The notes under the pieces were generated by a model. The model saw only the letters and a program-made list of their open reading frames with translations, was not told the DNA's origin and did not search any database. From MED-G78 sp964275345 (GTDB lineage: Bacteria; Pseudomonadota; Gammaproteobacteria; Magnimaribacterales; D2472), in assembly GCA_964275345.1 (NCBI GenBank), contig CAXYBK010000003.1, positions 310,001 through 374,000 on the forward strand: a stretch of DNA of 64,000 bases, read 5' to 3'. How positions within the stretch are numbered: position 1 is the first letter of the stretch; every line of letters starts with the position of its first letter. Made by a program: the position numbers and the translations under genes. Shown one piece after another: positions 34,714-44,449 of the stretch.

Positions 34714-36185
34714 TTGTTATTTATTTTTTTTCTAATTAAAGGGATCAACTCTGAGGCCGCTAGTCCTTTTTCACCATGTAATTTTACAAATTCACTGCCA
34801 GCTAGTCCATGAGCAGCTACAGCTAGTAGAGAGGCATTCTGAGCAGACAATCCTTGAGCTATAAAACTACCAATTATCCCAGCTAAAATGTCTCCTGTGC
34901 CTCCTGTAGCGAGCTCAGGACCTCCTTCTTCACATACATAGATTTTCTCATCAACAATAACTGTTCCAGCGCCCTTGAGAATAATAGTTGCATTATATTG
35001 AGCCGCTAAATCTTTTGCTGCCTTGATTCTGTCTTGTTGTATTTCTTTTACTGATACCCCTAAAAGATCAGCCGCCTCGCCAGGGTGAGGAGTAAGAATA
35101 ATAGAACCCCTAATAGCTCTTAAGGAAACATTATTTTTTGCTATATAACGCAGTGCACCTGCATCAAAAATTACTGAACCATCATTCCTTTCTAAATGCT
35201 TAATAAGCATATTAACTATTTGCTCAGACCAAGTGCTCAGAGACAATCCCGGGCCACAAACAAAAACATTCTTATTGACTAAATTTAAAGCAGCCTCCTC
35301 AGGCAGATCACATCCTATTGCCATAATCTCTGGATTTCGAACTAGTGAGGCTTTTAAGTGGGTTTGATGACTAATTAGTGAAACTAAACCAGAGCCTGAT
35401 TTCAGGGCTGCTTCAGCAGCCATGATTGCAGCACCACCCATATTCTTATCGCCACCTAATACAAGAGTGCTTCCAAAGTCGCCTTTGTGGCTGTTTGAAG
35501 ATCTTTTTGGTAGCAAGCTTTTTACATCGTTAAACTTAAATGCAGTAGCAGCTGCCTGGCTCTCTTTTTCCATATCTAAATTAAGGTTATTAAAATATTT
35601 TTTCCCTGTAGCAATTTTACCCTCATTAAGACTTAACCCTAATTTTCTTCCTACAAAACTAATAGTTTTATTAGCATTAATATTGGCCTCAAAAGCTACC
35701 CCAGTATCTGGATTAATACCTGAGGGTATATCTATTGAAAAAATATGCTCATAAGAATTCATAGTTTGTATTAAATTAATTATGTTCTTATCAAAAGACC
35801 CCCTAAGACTTGTTCCAAAAATCGCATCAATAACAACAACATCATTATCAAACTCATTTAATATTGATGGTTCATGCATCAAACCCATATCACGCGCAGT
35901 GTTAAAAGCTTCAAAACATAAATGACTTTTAGTTTTATTTTTTAATGCATCTATTATCTTGATGTCAAAACCTGCATTGAATAAATAAATTCCAACATAG
36001 TAGCCGTCTCCACCATTATTTCCTGGGCCACAGACACAAATACATTTCTTATTTTTATAATTTTTTTTAACATATTCTGCAGTAACTTTTGCAGCTTGAA
36101 GCATTAGCTCTTTATCTGAATTGCCTTCGCTAAAATATACTCTTTCATATTCTTGAACTTGCGAGCTAAGAAATAATTTTTTCAA
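34710..36185 (-). CDS. nnr: Bifunctional NAD(P)H-hydrate epimerase / ADP-dependent dehydratase
   Basis: Nnr repairs hydrated NADH and NADPH. The N-terminal YjeF_N domain (about residues 1-215) has CGPGNNGGDGYYVGIYL and VIDAIFGTSLRG. The C-terminal YjeF_C domain has SHKGDFGSTLVLGGDKNMGGAAIMAAEAAL, ILTPHPGEAADLLG, the ATP/ADP site LKGAGTVIVD and GGTGDILAGIIGSF. Full length at 491 residues. Upstream lies the beta-propeller gene, ending 4 bases before it. Confidence 0.96.
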   Translation of the reverse strand: MKKLFLSSQVQEYERVYFSEGNSDKELMLQAAKVTAEYVKKNYKNKKCICVCGPGNNGGDGYYVGIYLFNAGFDIKIIDALKNKTKSHLCFEAFNTARDMGLMHEPSILNEFDNDVVVIDAIFGTSLRGSFDKNIINLIQTMNSYEHIFSIDIPSGINPDTGVAFEANINANKTISFVGRKLGLSLNEGKIATGKKYFNNLNLDMEKESQAAATAFKFNDVKSLLPKRSSNSHKGDFGSTLVLGGDKNMGGAAIMAAEAALKSGSGLVSLISHQTHLKASLVRNPEIMAIGCDLPEEAALNLVNKNVFVCGPGLSLSTWSEQIVNMLIKHLERNDGSVIFDAGALRYIAKNNVSLRAIRGSIILTPHPGEAADLLGVSVKEIQQDRIKAAKDLAAQYNATIILKGAGTVIVDEKIYVCEEGGPELATGGTGDILAGIIGSFIAQGLSAQNASLLAVAAHGLAGSEFVKLHGEKGLAASELIPLIRKKINNK

Positions 36186-36188
36186 AAA

Positions 36189-37565
36189 CTAATTAGTTTG
36201 AAAGAAAGCCATTCTGTCCGAATGAAAAGATCCAATATAAATTTTATTATTTAAAGGATAGGCTGTAGTTGGAAATCCAAATACAGTTTCTTGAAATGAA
36301 TATATATTTTTCTTGTTAAGAGATACAACATCAATCTCATGAATAGAAAACGGTAATGAACAAGTAACACTAATTTCTATATCACAGTTCATCATTACAT
36401 CGATCGTCTCATGGTCTAGTGAAGTAAGCCAAATCGAGCCATCTAGAATTATCATATTATCTGGTGAATTTATTTTATATCTGCCAATAGAATCACCATT
36501 TAGTAAATTTATAACCCGCAATTCATCACCAAGATTGTAATTAACATACAAAAGCTCACTATCTTCATCCAACCCTATGCCATTAGGCTGACCTCCATCT
36601 GATCCAGAGACTTTGCTAAAGTTGCCTTTATCCCACTTTAAAACATATCCAGTAGAGTATTTAAATAGAGCCGCACTCAACCACTCATTTACCGTTATAT
36701 CTCTTTCATACATATGAGTAACATAAAAAGATCCATCTCTTTTTAAGCTAAGATCATTAAAATAATTCTCTTCAGGAGCAGTTACACAACCCCTCCAAGT
36801 CATTAACCAATTATCAGCATCTTGAGTTAATTCAAAAAATTCAATAGATTCAAAAGGGAAGTGATTTACAACACCAAACTGTATTAAACCATCCTCTCTT
36901 TGTATTAAATCAACTCCATGAGGACCAAAAGCATCAGACGGATTTCTTTTACAACTTGCATCTCCCCAAATATTCTCTCCAAATTTAATCTTAGGTAATA
37001 TTCTTGTTCCATCACTTATTCTGAGAAGTGCAAAAGATCCTTCACCATCTTTTTCTTCATAAGGTCTTATACCCCCAAATTCCGACATGATAAAAAATTT
37101 ATTATCTGGAAGCAGGGCCATATCTTCTGGATTTTTAAATCCACAATATAAAGATATTGATTCATCTGACTGGCATTCATCTATATTTTTTATTGGCCCT
37201 ATATAATCTCGAGAAACCATGAGTAAGGCTAAACTAAAAAAAAGTAAACTCAGCGGGATACTAAATTTGTAATAATTGTTAAAGAAAATATCAGCAAATT
37301 TATAAACTATATTCTCAAAAAAAATAACTATAAAACCTCTTAATATTGAGGCTATTCCAAGGACAAAAAGGGTATTTTTCCAAATTCTATCTGACCAAGA
37401 AAAATCAACTATATAGAGAAATAATAAGCCTATTATTATAGCTATGAAGCCCAATGCTCTTAGATTAGATGAATCTAATATAGGCTGCATGACTGATAGC
37501 ATTATTTTTCTAAATAAAATTAATAAACCAAAACATAAAAAAATAATTGCTAATATTTCATTCAT
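36189..37565 (-). CDS. Membrane-anchored beta-propeller protein (SMP-30/arylesterase-like)
   Basis: A 458-residue protein with two parts. Residues 1-120 form four hydrophobic helices (near 2-20, 34-52, 61-84 and 98-117). Residues 125-458 look like a six-bladed propeller of the SMP-30/gluconolactonase/paraoxonase kind. Hints are CGFKNPEDMALLPDNKFFIMSEF near residue 140, FGPHGVDLIQ, DLSLKRDGSFYVTHMY, QPNGIGLDEDSELLYVN and a closing IYIGSFHSDRMAFF. Family members are lactonases or esterases using a central Ca2+; activity here is unproven. It overlaps the upstream alpha/beta hydrolase by 8 bases, so the two are coupled. Confidence 0.65.
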   Translation of the reverse strand: MNEILAIIFLCFGLLILFRKIMLSVMQPILDSSNLRALGFIAIIIGLLFLYIVDFSWSDRIWKNTLFVLGIASILRGFIVIFFENIVYKFADIFFNNYYKFSIPLSLLFFSLALLMVSRDYIGPIKNIDECQSDESISLYCGFKNPEDMALLPDNKFFIMSEFGGIRPYEEKDGEGSFALLRISDGTRILPKIKFGENIWGDASCKRNPSDAFGPHGVDLIQREDGLIQFGVVNHFPFESIEFFELTQDADNWLMTWRGCVTAPEENYFNDLSLKRDGSFYVTHMYERDITVNEWLSAALFKYSTGYVLKWDKGNFSKVSGSDGGQPNGIGLDEDSELLYVNYNLGDELRVINLLNGDSIGRYKINSPDNMIILDGSIWLTSLDHETIDVMMNCDIEISVTCSLPFSIHEIDVVSLNKKNIYSFQETVFGFPTTAYPLNNKIYIGSFHSDRMAFFQTN

Positions 37566-38473
37566 TCCTCAACTCTCCCCACTTAGACATAGTTGATTTA
37601 ATTATAGCAACTATCTCAAGAGGCTTGTCCAAGGGAACATGGTGAGCAGCTCCAGGAACTTCTACAAAGTCCATCACTTCCTCAAACTCTTTTTCCATAA
37701 AATTTAAAATTTTTGAACCAAGGAGCATGCTATTGCCGCCATAAATATATAAAGCTTTACACTGAATATTAAATTTATATTCTGAGAGACGGCCTAGTTT
37801 CCAAAATAAAGTATCATCAAACTTCCATCTCCAGCCTTCCTCTGTCTCATAGATTGAGTGCTCACCTATATATCTTAAATACCAATCATTTTCACATTCC
37901 TGAGCTGGCATTAACCTGAATCTATTAACAATAGAAATCTTATCTTCATAATATTTAATCATTCTTAAAGGGCCAGTACTTCTGTGCTTCGCATAGTCAT
38001 AATCTGGTGGCCTTATAGGAGTATCAATCATTACTAGATAATCAACGATATTTGGATGCTCGGTTGCAACAAAGCCAGCCACATGACCTCCAAGAGAATG
38101 ACCCACTAGAATAATATTTTTTTCATTATCAATCAGCTGTTCATAATCTAATATATCAATCATTGCTTTAGAAAAACATTCAAAGCTATAGTCTTCTCTA
38201 TGGGCAGAATCACCCATTCCAGGAAGATCTATCGCAACAACATATGCTGTATCTGAAAACTGTGGGAGCAATAGGATCCCACCATTTCATATGCGCACCA
38301 GTTCCATGTACTAAAAAAATTACATTGTTATGGTCTTTATTGCCCCAAGTTTTATAGGCAACTTTATGATCTTCGGAAACGATGGTTTTGTATTCAGATT
38401 TGTGTGCAATGGAATCATGAAACCAATCGGGCGCATGAGAAATATCATTTTGTAGATTGTCAGTAACTTTCAT
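37558..38473 (-). CDS. Alpha/beta hydrolase, frameshifted
   Basis: Two frames join into one about 305-residue hydrolase. The first part (from 38473) has FLVHGTGAHMKWWDPIAP, the oxyanion-hole HGxG motif. Removing one base from the GGG (CCC on the coding strand) at 38264-38266 continues it as QFSDTAYVVAIDLPGMGDS. Then come ILVGHSLGGHVAGFVA with the nucleophile Ser, IQCKALYIYGGNS and PGAAHHVPLDKP with the catalytic His. The fold is that of epoxide hydrolase/MhpC-like enzymes; the substrate is unknown. It starts the operon running through the propeller gene to nnr-tsaE-amiB. The break is probably a sequencing error. Confidence 0.85.
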
Positions 38474-38513
38474 TGCACGTATTCTAAGCTATAAAATACA
38501 AATAATTAACTAA

Positions 38514-39308
38514 ATGAATACTCAAATAATAACTCCTGCAGCAACTGTTTTAATTATAAGAGATGGAGAGAATGGCATTGAGGTATTCATGGTTAAAAGA
38601 TCAAATAGACCTCCATTTGGCAATTTATTTGTTTTTCCAGGGGGCAAGATAGATCAAAGTGACAATGACCCCAGAGCACAATCATTATGTAGGAGTATCT
38701 CAGATAAAGAAGCCTCATCATTATTGGGGATTGAAAACAATGGATTGGGTTACTGGGTAGCTTGTGTTAGAGAGTGTTTTGAAGAAGTAGGGATATTATT
38801 AGCAGAAAAAAAAGATGGCTCTAAATTAAATCTTAATGGTTTAGAAAAAGAGAAGTATCAAAAATATAGACAAGATCTACTAGACAACACAATAAGTTTT
38901 TATGATATTTGTATTCAAGAAGGATTAGAGCTGTTAACAGAAAACATAGCGCCTTTTTCTCACTGGATAACTCCAGATATTGAAGTTAAAAGATTTGATA
39001 CAAGATTTTTTATTGCATGCTTGCCTGAAAATCAGACAGGTATTCATGATGGAAATGAATTAGTGAATAGTCTCTGGGTCTCTGTAGATGAAGCTATCAA
39101 AAAAGCTTATGCAGGTGAAATGAATATGATTATGCCAACAATTAAAAATCTTGAGCAATGTGTTGGCTTTCGAACCATTCAAGACTTATTAGATCATCAA
39201 CAAAAACTCACAAACAAAGATATTCCGCCGATTTTACCAAAATTTTTTAAAAAAGACGGTAACTGGGTAGGCCTCCTGCCTGGAGATGCGGGGTATGATG
39301 ATAACTAA
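38514..39308 (+). CDS. Nudix hydrolase (NUDT7/NUDT19-like)
   Basis: The 264-residue protein begins with ITPAATVLIIRDGENGIEVFMVKRSNRP and FVFPGGKIDQSD. The Nudix helix ACVRECFEEVGILLA is separated from the GG by about 40 extra residues, the arrangement typical of the NUDT19-like acyl-CoA/CoA diphosphatases. The C-terminus HWITPDIEVKRFDTRFFIA also fits that group. It overlaps the following metallo-beta-lactamase gene by one base (TAATG). The pair recurs in gammaproteobacteria. Confidence 0.88.
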   Translation: MNTQIITPAATVLIIRDGENGIEVFMVKRSNRPPFGNLFVFPGGKIDQSDNDPRAQSLCRSISDKEASSLLGIENNGLGYWVACVRECFEEVGILLAEKKDGSKLNLNGLEKEKYQKYRQDLLDNTISFYDICIQEGLELLTENIAPFSHWITPDIEVKRFDTRFFIACLPENQTGIHDGNELVNSLWVSVDEAIKKAYAGEMNMIMPTIKNLEQCVGFRTIQDLLDHQQKLTNKDIPPILPKFFKKDGNWVGLLPGDAGYDDN

Positions 39309-40114
39309 TGAGTAGCCTAATAAAAAAAATAACAGCACCAAATGGAGGAGTTTTTACTGGAGGAGGGACTAATACTTACCTAGTAGGTAAGGAGGATATT
39401 ACGGTTGTGGATCCAGGCCCATATATTCAAAGTCATCTAGATAAGATTATTGAAGCTGGTAATAATAATATCAAACGAATTATTGTTACCCATACTCATA
39501 AAGATCATTCACCAGGCGCAAAACCCTTAGCAGAAATTTTAAATGTTCCAGTTATAGGGTCTTTTGCCAAGTTTGATATGTCTATACAAGATGAAACATT
39601 TAAGCCTGATCAAATTCTTCATGATAAAGATATTATAAATACCAGCGAATATACAATTGAAGTTATCCATACTCCAGGTCATGCCTCTAATCACTTTTGC
39701 TTTTTAATTCAAGAAGAAGAATGTTTACTAACCGGAGACCATATTATGAATGGCTCAACTGTTGTAATAGCCCCACCTGATGGAAATATGACTGAATATC
39801 TGGAGTCACTTAAAAAACTTGATAATTTTAATATTAAATTGCTTGCACCTGGACATGGTGACTACCTTCATGATCCCAAATTAGTGACTGACTGGATTTT
39901 TAATCACAGATTAACAAGAGAAAAAAAAGTCTTAATATCAATGCAAAAATTAAAAGAGACCACAATAGAAGACCTTCTTCTAGATGTTTATGATGATGTT
40001 GATCCGCATCTGCATCCAATTGCGCTTTGGAGCCTAGAGGCTCATTTAATTAGGCTAGAAGAGAATAATTTAGTAACGAAAATAGAGAACACTCTATGGA
40101 GAATAGGTAGTTAA
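39308..40114 (+). CDS. Metallo-beta-lactamase-fold hydrolase (LACTB2-like)
   Basis: The 268-residue protein has the metal motif VTHTHKDHSPGAKPLAE near residue 59, HTPGHASNHFCFL, LLTGDHIM and LAPGHGDYLHDP, and a C-terminal winged-helix (LHPIALWSLEAHLIRLEENNLV). This layout matches LACTB2/beta-lactamase-like-2 proteins, some of which are RNases; the bacterial role is unproven. Translation is probably coupled to the Nudix gene upstream. Confidence 0.87.
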   Translation: MSSLIKKITAPNGGVFTGGGTNTYLVGKEDITVVDPGPYIQSHLDKIIEAGNNNIKRIIVTHTHKDHSPGAKPLAEILNVPVIGSFAKFDMSIQDETFKPDQILHDKDIINTSEYTIEVIHTPGHASNHFCFLIQEEECLLTGDHIMNGSTVVIAPPDGNMTEYLESLKKLDNFNIKLLAPGHGDYLHDPKLVTDWIFNHRLTREKKVLISMQKLKETTIEDLLLDVYDDVDPHLHPIALWSLEAHLIRLEENNLVTKIENTLWRIGS

Positions 40115-40543
40115 TTATTTTTTAATTTCTTGAGCGCAATTGTAATACTTAGAATTAGGTTCATTTTTAGGACTAACACCAGTTAAATTTAATTCACAAT
40201 TAAGTTTTTTTGATTCATCATCTAGGTCCAATTCAACAGTTTCAACAAATTCTTTATTATCAATAATGCGAATTTTCTTACTAGTGTTTATTTCTTCAAC
40301 CGCATTGTCATAATTTTCTGAGTCTAAGCAATCAAAATAGTCATAATGCTCGACAATTGGGCTCATCTCATCCCCTCTAATACGTGGCTTATTAGCACCA
40401 AGAGTTTCTTGAACACACCTTGTGGATCTTGCATCATATGCCTTATTCACTATTGATATATCAGAATCTAATGGAGAATAAGGATTATTTGATGCACAAC
40501 TAGAGGTAGCAATCAGCACTAAAAATATAATTCTATTTTGCAT
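40115..40543 (-). CDS. Small lipoprotein of unknown function
   Basis: A 142-residue protein with a lipoprotein signal (IIFLVLIATSSCAS, lipid-modified Cys near residue 16). The mature part is acidic, contains five further Cys residues that could form disulfides (CVQETLG, FDCLDSE, LNCELNL, YNCAQE) and no recognised domain. It follows acs directly: its ATG shares a base with the acs stop region. I do not recognise the family. Confidence 0.7.
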   Translation of the reverse strand: MQNRIIFLVLIATSSCASNNPYSPLDSDISIVNKAYDARSTRCVQETLGANKPRIRGDEMSPIVEHYDYFDCLDSENYDNAVEEINTSKKIRIIDNKEFVETVELDLDDESKKLNCELNLTGVSPKNEPNSKYYNCAQEIKK

Positions 40544-42465
40544 TATTCTTTTGACTTAATTAAATCTTCTACAACACCTGGATCTGCTAATGTTGAGGTA
40601 TCACCAAGACTATCAAATTCACCCTCAGCAATTTTTCTTAATATTCTTCGCATAATTTTACCTGATCTTGTCTTCGGCAGTCCTGGAGCCCAATGAATTA
40701 GATCTGGCTTGGCAATAGGACTAATTTCATTTGAAACAAATGATCTTAATGTATTTTTTAATTCATTTTCATAAGCTTCACCTGACATTAAGGTCACATA
40801 GGCATATATACCTTGACCTTTAATAGGATGATCAAATCCAACTACTGCAGCTTCTGCAACCTTTGGATGGAGAACTAAGGCACTTTCAATTTCTGCAGTT
40901 CCAAGCCTATGTCCAGACACATTGAGAACATCATCGACTCTTCCAGTTATCCATAGATATCCATCTGAGTCTCTTTTAGCGCCATCACCAGTAAAATAGA
41001 TTCCGTTATATTGTGAGAAATATGTATCAAGCATTCTTTGATGATCGCCATAAATACTTCTGATCTGACTAGGCCATGATTGAGTTATTACAAGATTACC
41101 TGAGCTCTCACCCTTAAGCATTTCTCCATCAGGATCAATTAGTTCAGGCTTTACTCCAAAAAAGGGAAAAGTTGCTGAACCAGGTTTTACTGGAGTTACT
41201 CCAGCAATTGGAGAAATAAGAACAGAGCCGGTTTCTGTTTGCCACCAGGTATCAACAATGTGACATTTACTATTTCCGACTACTGAGTAGTACCACTCCC
41301 AGGCCTCTGGATTAATTGGCTCTCCAACAGTTCCAAGTATTCTTAATGATGTTCTATTTGTTTTAAGAACTGGCTCATCACCTTGTGCCATTAATGCTCT
41401 TATAGCAGTAGGAGCAGTATAAAAGATATTAATTTTATGCTTGTCACATACCTCCCAACATCTTGAAGCATCTGGATAGGTTGGCACACCCTCAAACATT
41501 AAGCTTGTAGCTCCATTTGAAAGAGGACCATACACAATATAAGTATGACCAGTAATCCAACCAACATCTGCTGTACACCAATAATTATCATCTGGGTTGT
41601 AACCAAAGAGGTATTTAAAAGATATATGAGCACCTAAAATATATCCAGCAGTTGTATGCATTACTCCTTTAGGCTTTCCTGTAGAGCCTGATGTATACAA
41701 AATAAATAATGGATCTTCTGCATTCATAGACTCTGGAGCACATTCTGCAATTTGCTTGTTTACGATGTTGTGATACCAAGTATCAACTTTATCATTCCAA
41801 TCAATATCACCGCCTGTTCTCTTAATAACTAGATTTGTTTTTACACCAGGACATTTTTTAAGAGCTATATCTACATTTTTTTTAAGAGGAACTATTTTCC
41901 CGCCTCTATAACCTTCATCGGCAGTAATAACTAAAGAACAATCTGCATCTAAAATTCTATCTTTTAAAGCTTCTGGAGAAAAACCACCAAAAACAACAGA
42001 ATGAATTGCTCCTATTCGAGCACAAGCAAGCATTGCATATGAGGCTTCAAGTATCATAGGCATATAAATACATACTCTTGAGCCTTTAGTAATGCCTAGT
42101 TCTTTTAATGCATTTGATAGCCTGCATACTTCATCATGGAGTTCTTGGTAGGACACAGATGTAGTTTCACTGGGATTATCTCCTTCCCATATCAAAGCAG
42201 TTTTATTCGCATTTTTTTCTAAATGCCTATCAATACAATTTGCAGATATATTTAGCTTTCCATCTTCAAACCATGTTGCATCTGCAAAATTACCATTAGT
42301 TATCTGAGTAAAGGGCTCAATCCAATCTAAATTTTCTCTTGCCATTGCACCAAAAAATTTTTTAGGATCATTAATAGAATCTGCATACATTGATTTATAT
42401 TCATCAAAATCTTTAATATATGGATTGGTAATATTCTTTTGAGGATTATAAATTTTATCTTTCAT
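40543..42465 (-). CDS. acs: Acetyl-CoA synthetase (AMP-forming)
   Basis: Acs activates acetate to acetyl-CoA via acetyl-AMP. The 640-residue protein has the AMP-binding motif YTSGSTGKPKGVMHT near residue 260, VDTWWQTETGS near residue 408, YFTGDGAKRDSDGYLWITGRVDDVLNVSGHRLGTAEIES and the C-terminal catalytic-lysine loop PKTRSGKIMRRILRKIA, the site normally controlled by acetylation. It is slightly shorter than E. coli Acs (652). Confidence 0.97.
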   Translation of the reverse strand: MKDKIYNPQKNITNPYIKDFDEYKSMYADSINDPKKFFGAMARENLDWIEPFTQITNGNFADATWFEDGKLNISANCIDRHLEKNANKTALIWEGDNPSETTSVSYQELHDEVCRLSNALKELGITKGSRVCIYMPMILEASYAMLACARIGAIHSVVFGGFSPEALKDRILDADCSLVITADEGYRGGKIVPLKKNVDIALKKCPGVKTNLVIKRTGGDIDWNDKVDTWYHNIVNKQIAECAPESMNAEDPLFILYTSGSTGKPKGVMHTTAGYILGAHISFKYLFGYNPDDNYWCTADVGWITGHTYIVYGPLSNGATSLMFEGVPTYPDASRCWEVCDKHKINIFYTAPTAIRALMAQGDEPVLKTNRTSLRILGTVGEPINPEAWEWYYSVVGNSKCHIVDTWWQTETGSVLISPIAGVTPVKPGSATFPFFGVKPELIDPDGEMLKGESSGNLVITQSWPSQIRSIYGDHQRMLDTYFSQYNGIYFTGDGAKRDSDGYLWITGRVDDVLNVSGHRLGTAEIESALVLHPKVAEAAVVGFDHPIKGQGIYAYVTLMSGEAYENELKNTLRSFVSNEISPIAKPDLIHWAPGLPKTRSGKIMRRILRKIAEGEFDSLGDTSTLADPGVVEDLIKSKE

Positions 42466-42501
42466 GATAATTTTTTTATCTAAAAAGTAGATGCAAGCTT
42501 A

Positions 42502-43167
42502 TTAAATAATTGAAGGTTGCGGATTGATGAATTTCTTACCTTTAGGATCTGACATTATTTGACCTACTAACATATCAAAATCATCATCATTTGATTCAAG
42601 ATTTATATCAGCCGCATTTACAATTAATAGTGGAGATGATTCGTAGTAAAGGAAGAAACTTTTATAGGCATCATTTAGTCTTTCTAAATAATCTGGAGTC
42701 AAAAACTGCTCATTAGGATTACCTCTTTTACCTATTCTGTCCATCAAAACATCAACAGGAGCTTGTAAGTAGATTACTAAGTCAGGAGTAGGGGCATCAA
42801 TAATCAAATGTTCATAAATTTTGTCATATAAATCCATTTCTTCATTAGACAAAGTTACTTCTGCAAAGAGTCGATCTTTTTGAATTAAAAAATCTGCCAC
42901 TCTAACTGTTTCAAATAAACTTCTTTGTTTAAGTTCTTCAATCTGCTGCATTCTTTGAAACAAGAAAAATAATTGTGTTGCCAAGGCAGACTGACTTGGA
43001 TTTTTATAAAAATTCTTTAAAAAAGGGTTTTCTGAAGGACGTTCTAAAAAAGCATCATAATTAAAATTAGTAGCTAGTTTATTTGCAAGTGTTGTTTTAC
43101 CGACACCTATTGGGCCTTCGATTGCAATGTACTTTGGAAGCGGGTTTTCCTTAATAGCAAGTTTCAT
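42502..43167 (-). CDS. Deoxynucleoside kinase
   Basis: The 221-residue protein salvages deoxynucleosides to monophosphates. It shows the P-loop YIAIEGPIGVGKTTLANKL near residue 13, FLERPSENPFLKNFYKNP, the substrate-site segment LIQKDRLFAEVTL, LVIYLQAPVDVLMDRIGKRGNPNEQFL (lid region) and a C-terminal INLESNDDDFD. The family includes deoxyadenosine/deoxyguanosine kinases; base preference cannot be called. It follows pcnB at the position where folK is usual. Confidence 0.88.
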   Translation of the reverse strand: MKLAIKENPLPKYIAIEGPIGVGKTTLANKLATNFNYDAFLERPSENPFLKNFYKNPSQSALATQLFFLFQRMQQIEELKQRSLFETVRVADFLIQKDRLFAEVTLSNEEMDLYDKIYEHLIIDAPTPDLVIYLQAPVDVLMDRIGKRGNPNEQFLTPDYLERLNDAYKSFFLYYESSPLLIVNAADINLESNDDDFDMLVGQIMSDPKGKKFINPQPSII

Positions 43168-43194
43168 TAATAAAACAATATTTTTTTATTAAGA

Positions 43195-44421
43195 TTATAT
43201 TAACTCACTCCAGAAACCAAATTTTTTGTCAGATTCATTTTCTCTTTCAACTCTTAATTTATTGATTACTGAATCTCTTTCGTCCTCATTCTGTTTTTGA
43301 AACTTAGTCCACCAATCTCCAAGACCTAAATCTTCTTTGGCCGCCGCCTCTCTTATTAATAAAAAGTCATATGCCGCTCTAAATCTAGGATGCTTAACAA
43401 GCTTATGCGGGTAATTACCAATACGGCTTTCAAGTTTTAATTGTAAAACCCAAATATCTTTAATATAGGTTTGAAATTTTCTTGGTATTGCCGTTAACTG
43501 ATGTTGATCACGCAGAACTTCGTCCATTGACCTAAAAAATTTTCTAATATTTATTTCTTTATTTTTTGAACATTTTTTAATGAGAGAGGGCCATAGCAAA
43601 GCAGCCATCAAAAATCCTGGAGTAATAGATTGATTATTAGCTATTCTTCTATCTGTATTAATCAATGCCTCTAACATTACATTCATTGTAAATTCTGAGA
43701 AGTTTGGGTCTGTTGAAATTAAATATTTAGCTATCCCAAATGAGTCTAGTTTTTTAAAGTTTTTTTCTGCATGACCATGTAAAAATATTTTACAGAATTC
43801 ATCAAAAAGTCTTGCATTAGAGACTCCAGATAACAGGTGACTTTTATCATAAATTGCATCTTTTACTCGATTATCAATTTTGAAGTCTAACTTAGTACTA
43901 AATCTTACTGCTCTTAATGCTCTTACAGGATCTTCCTCAAATCTCCCTTGAGGATCACCAATAGAAACTAATATCTTTTTATTAATATGTTTTAAACCAG
44001 CATGAAAATCTTGAATCTCATCTTTTATAGGACAGTAGTAAAGAGCATTTACTGTGAAATCTCTTCTGTGACAATCTTGCTGAATAGTTCCCCAGGTATT
44101 GTCTCTAAGAATCTTTCCACTATCGTCTTTAACAAGAGTATCTGAATTTTGTTTTCCAGCTCTAAATGTTGCAACTTCTATTAGCTCCGATCTGCTAAAT
44201 ACGTGAACAAGCCTAAATCGCTTTCCAATAATTCTTGAAGCCTTAAATATCTTTCTTACTTCCTCAGGAGTAGCATTGGTTGCTATATCAAAGTCTTTAG
44301 GAGAAATTCCATTTAAAGCATCGCGTATACAGCCACCTACTAGATAAGCTTCAAAATCATTATCTTGAAGGGTTTGGATTATTGAAATAGCAAAAACGCT
44401 AAATTTACTAGAGTCTAACAA
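43195..44421 (-). CDS. pcnB: Poly(A) polymerase I
   Basis: PcnB adds 3' poly(A) tails that mark RNA for decay. The 408-residue protein has the class II nucleotidyltransferase head AYLVGGCIRDALNGISPKDFDIATNATPEEVRKIF, RLVHVFSRSELIEVATFR, RRDFTVNALYYCPIKDEIQDF and FEEDPVRALRAVRF. The middle region (TPGFLMAALLWP) and the tail KHPRFRAAYDFLLIREAA match PcnB rather than the CCA-adding enzyme. It lacks the long basic tail of E. coli PcnB. Position downstream of dksA supports the call. Confidence 0.93.
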   Translation of the reverse strand: MLDSSKFSVFAISIIQTLQDNDFEAYLVGGCIRDALNGISPKDFDIATNATPEEVRKIFKASRIIGKRFRLVHVFSRSELIEVATFRAGKQNSDTLVKDDSGKILRDNTWGTIQQDCHRRDFTVNALYYCPIKDEIQDFHAGLKHINKKILVSIGDPQGRFEEDPVRALRAVRFSTKLDFKIDNRVKDAIYDKSHLLSGVSNARLFDEFCKIFLHGHAEKNFKKLDSFGIAKYLISTDPNFSEFTMNVMLEALINTDRRIANNQSITPGFLMAALLWPSLIKKCSKNKEINIRKFFRSMDEVLRDQHQLTAIPRKFQTYIKDIWVLQLKLESRIGNYPHKLVKHPRFRAAYDFLLIREAAAKEDLGLGDWWTKFQKQNEDERDSVINKLRVERENESDKKFGFWSELI

Positions 44422-44449
44422 TTGTATGAGATTAATTTATTCAAAGATT

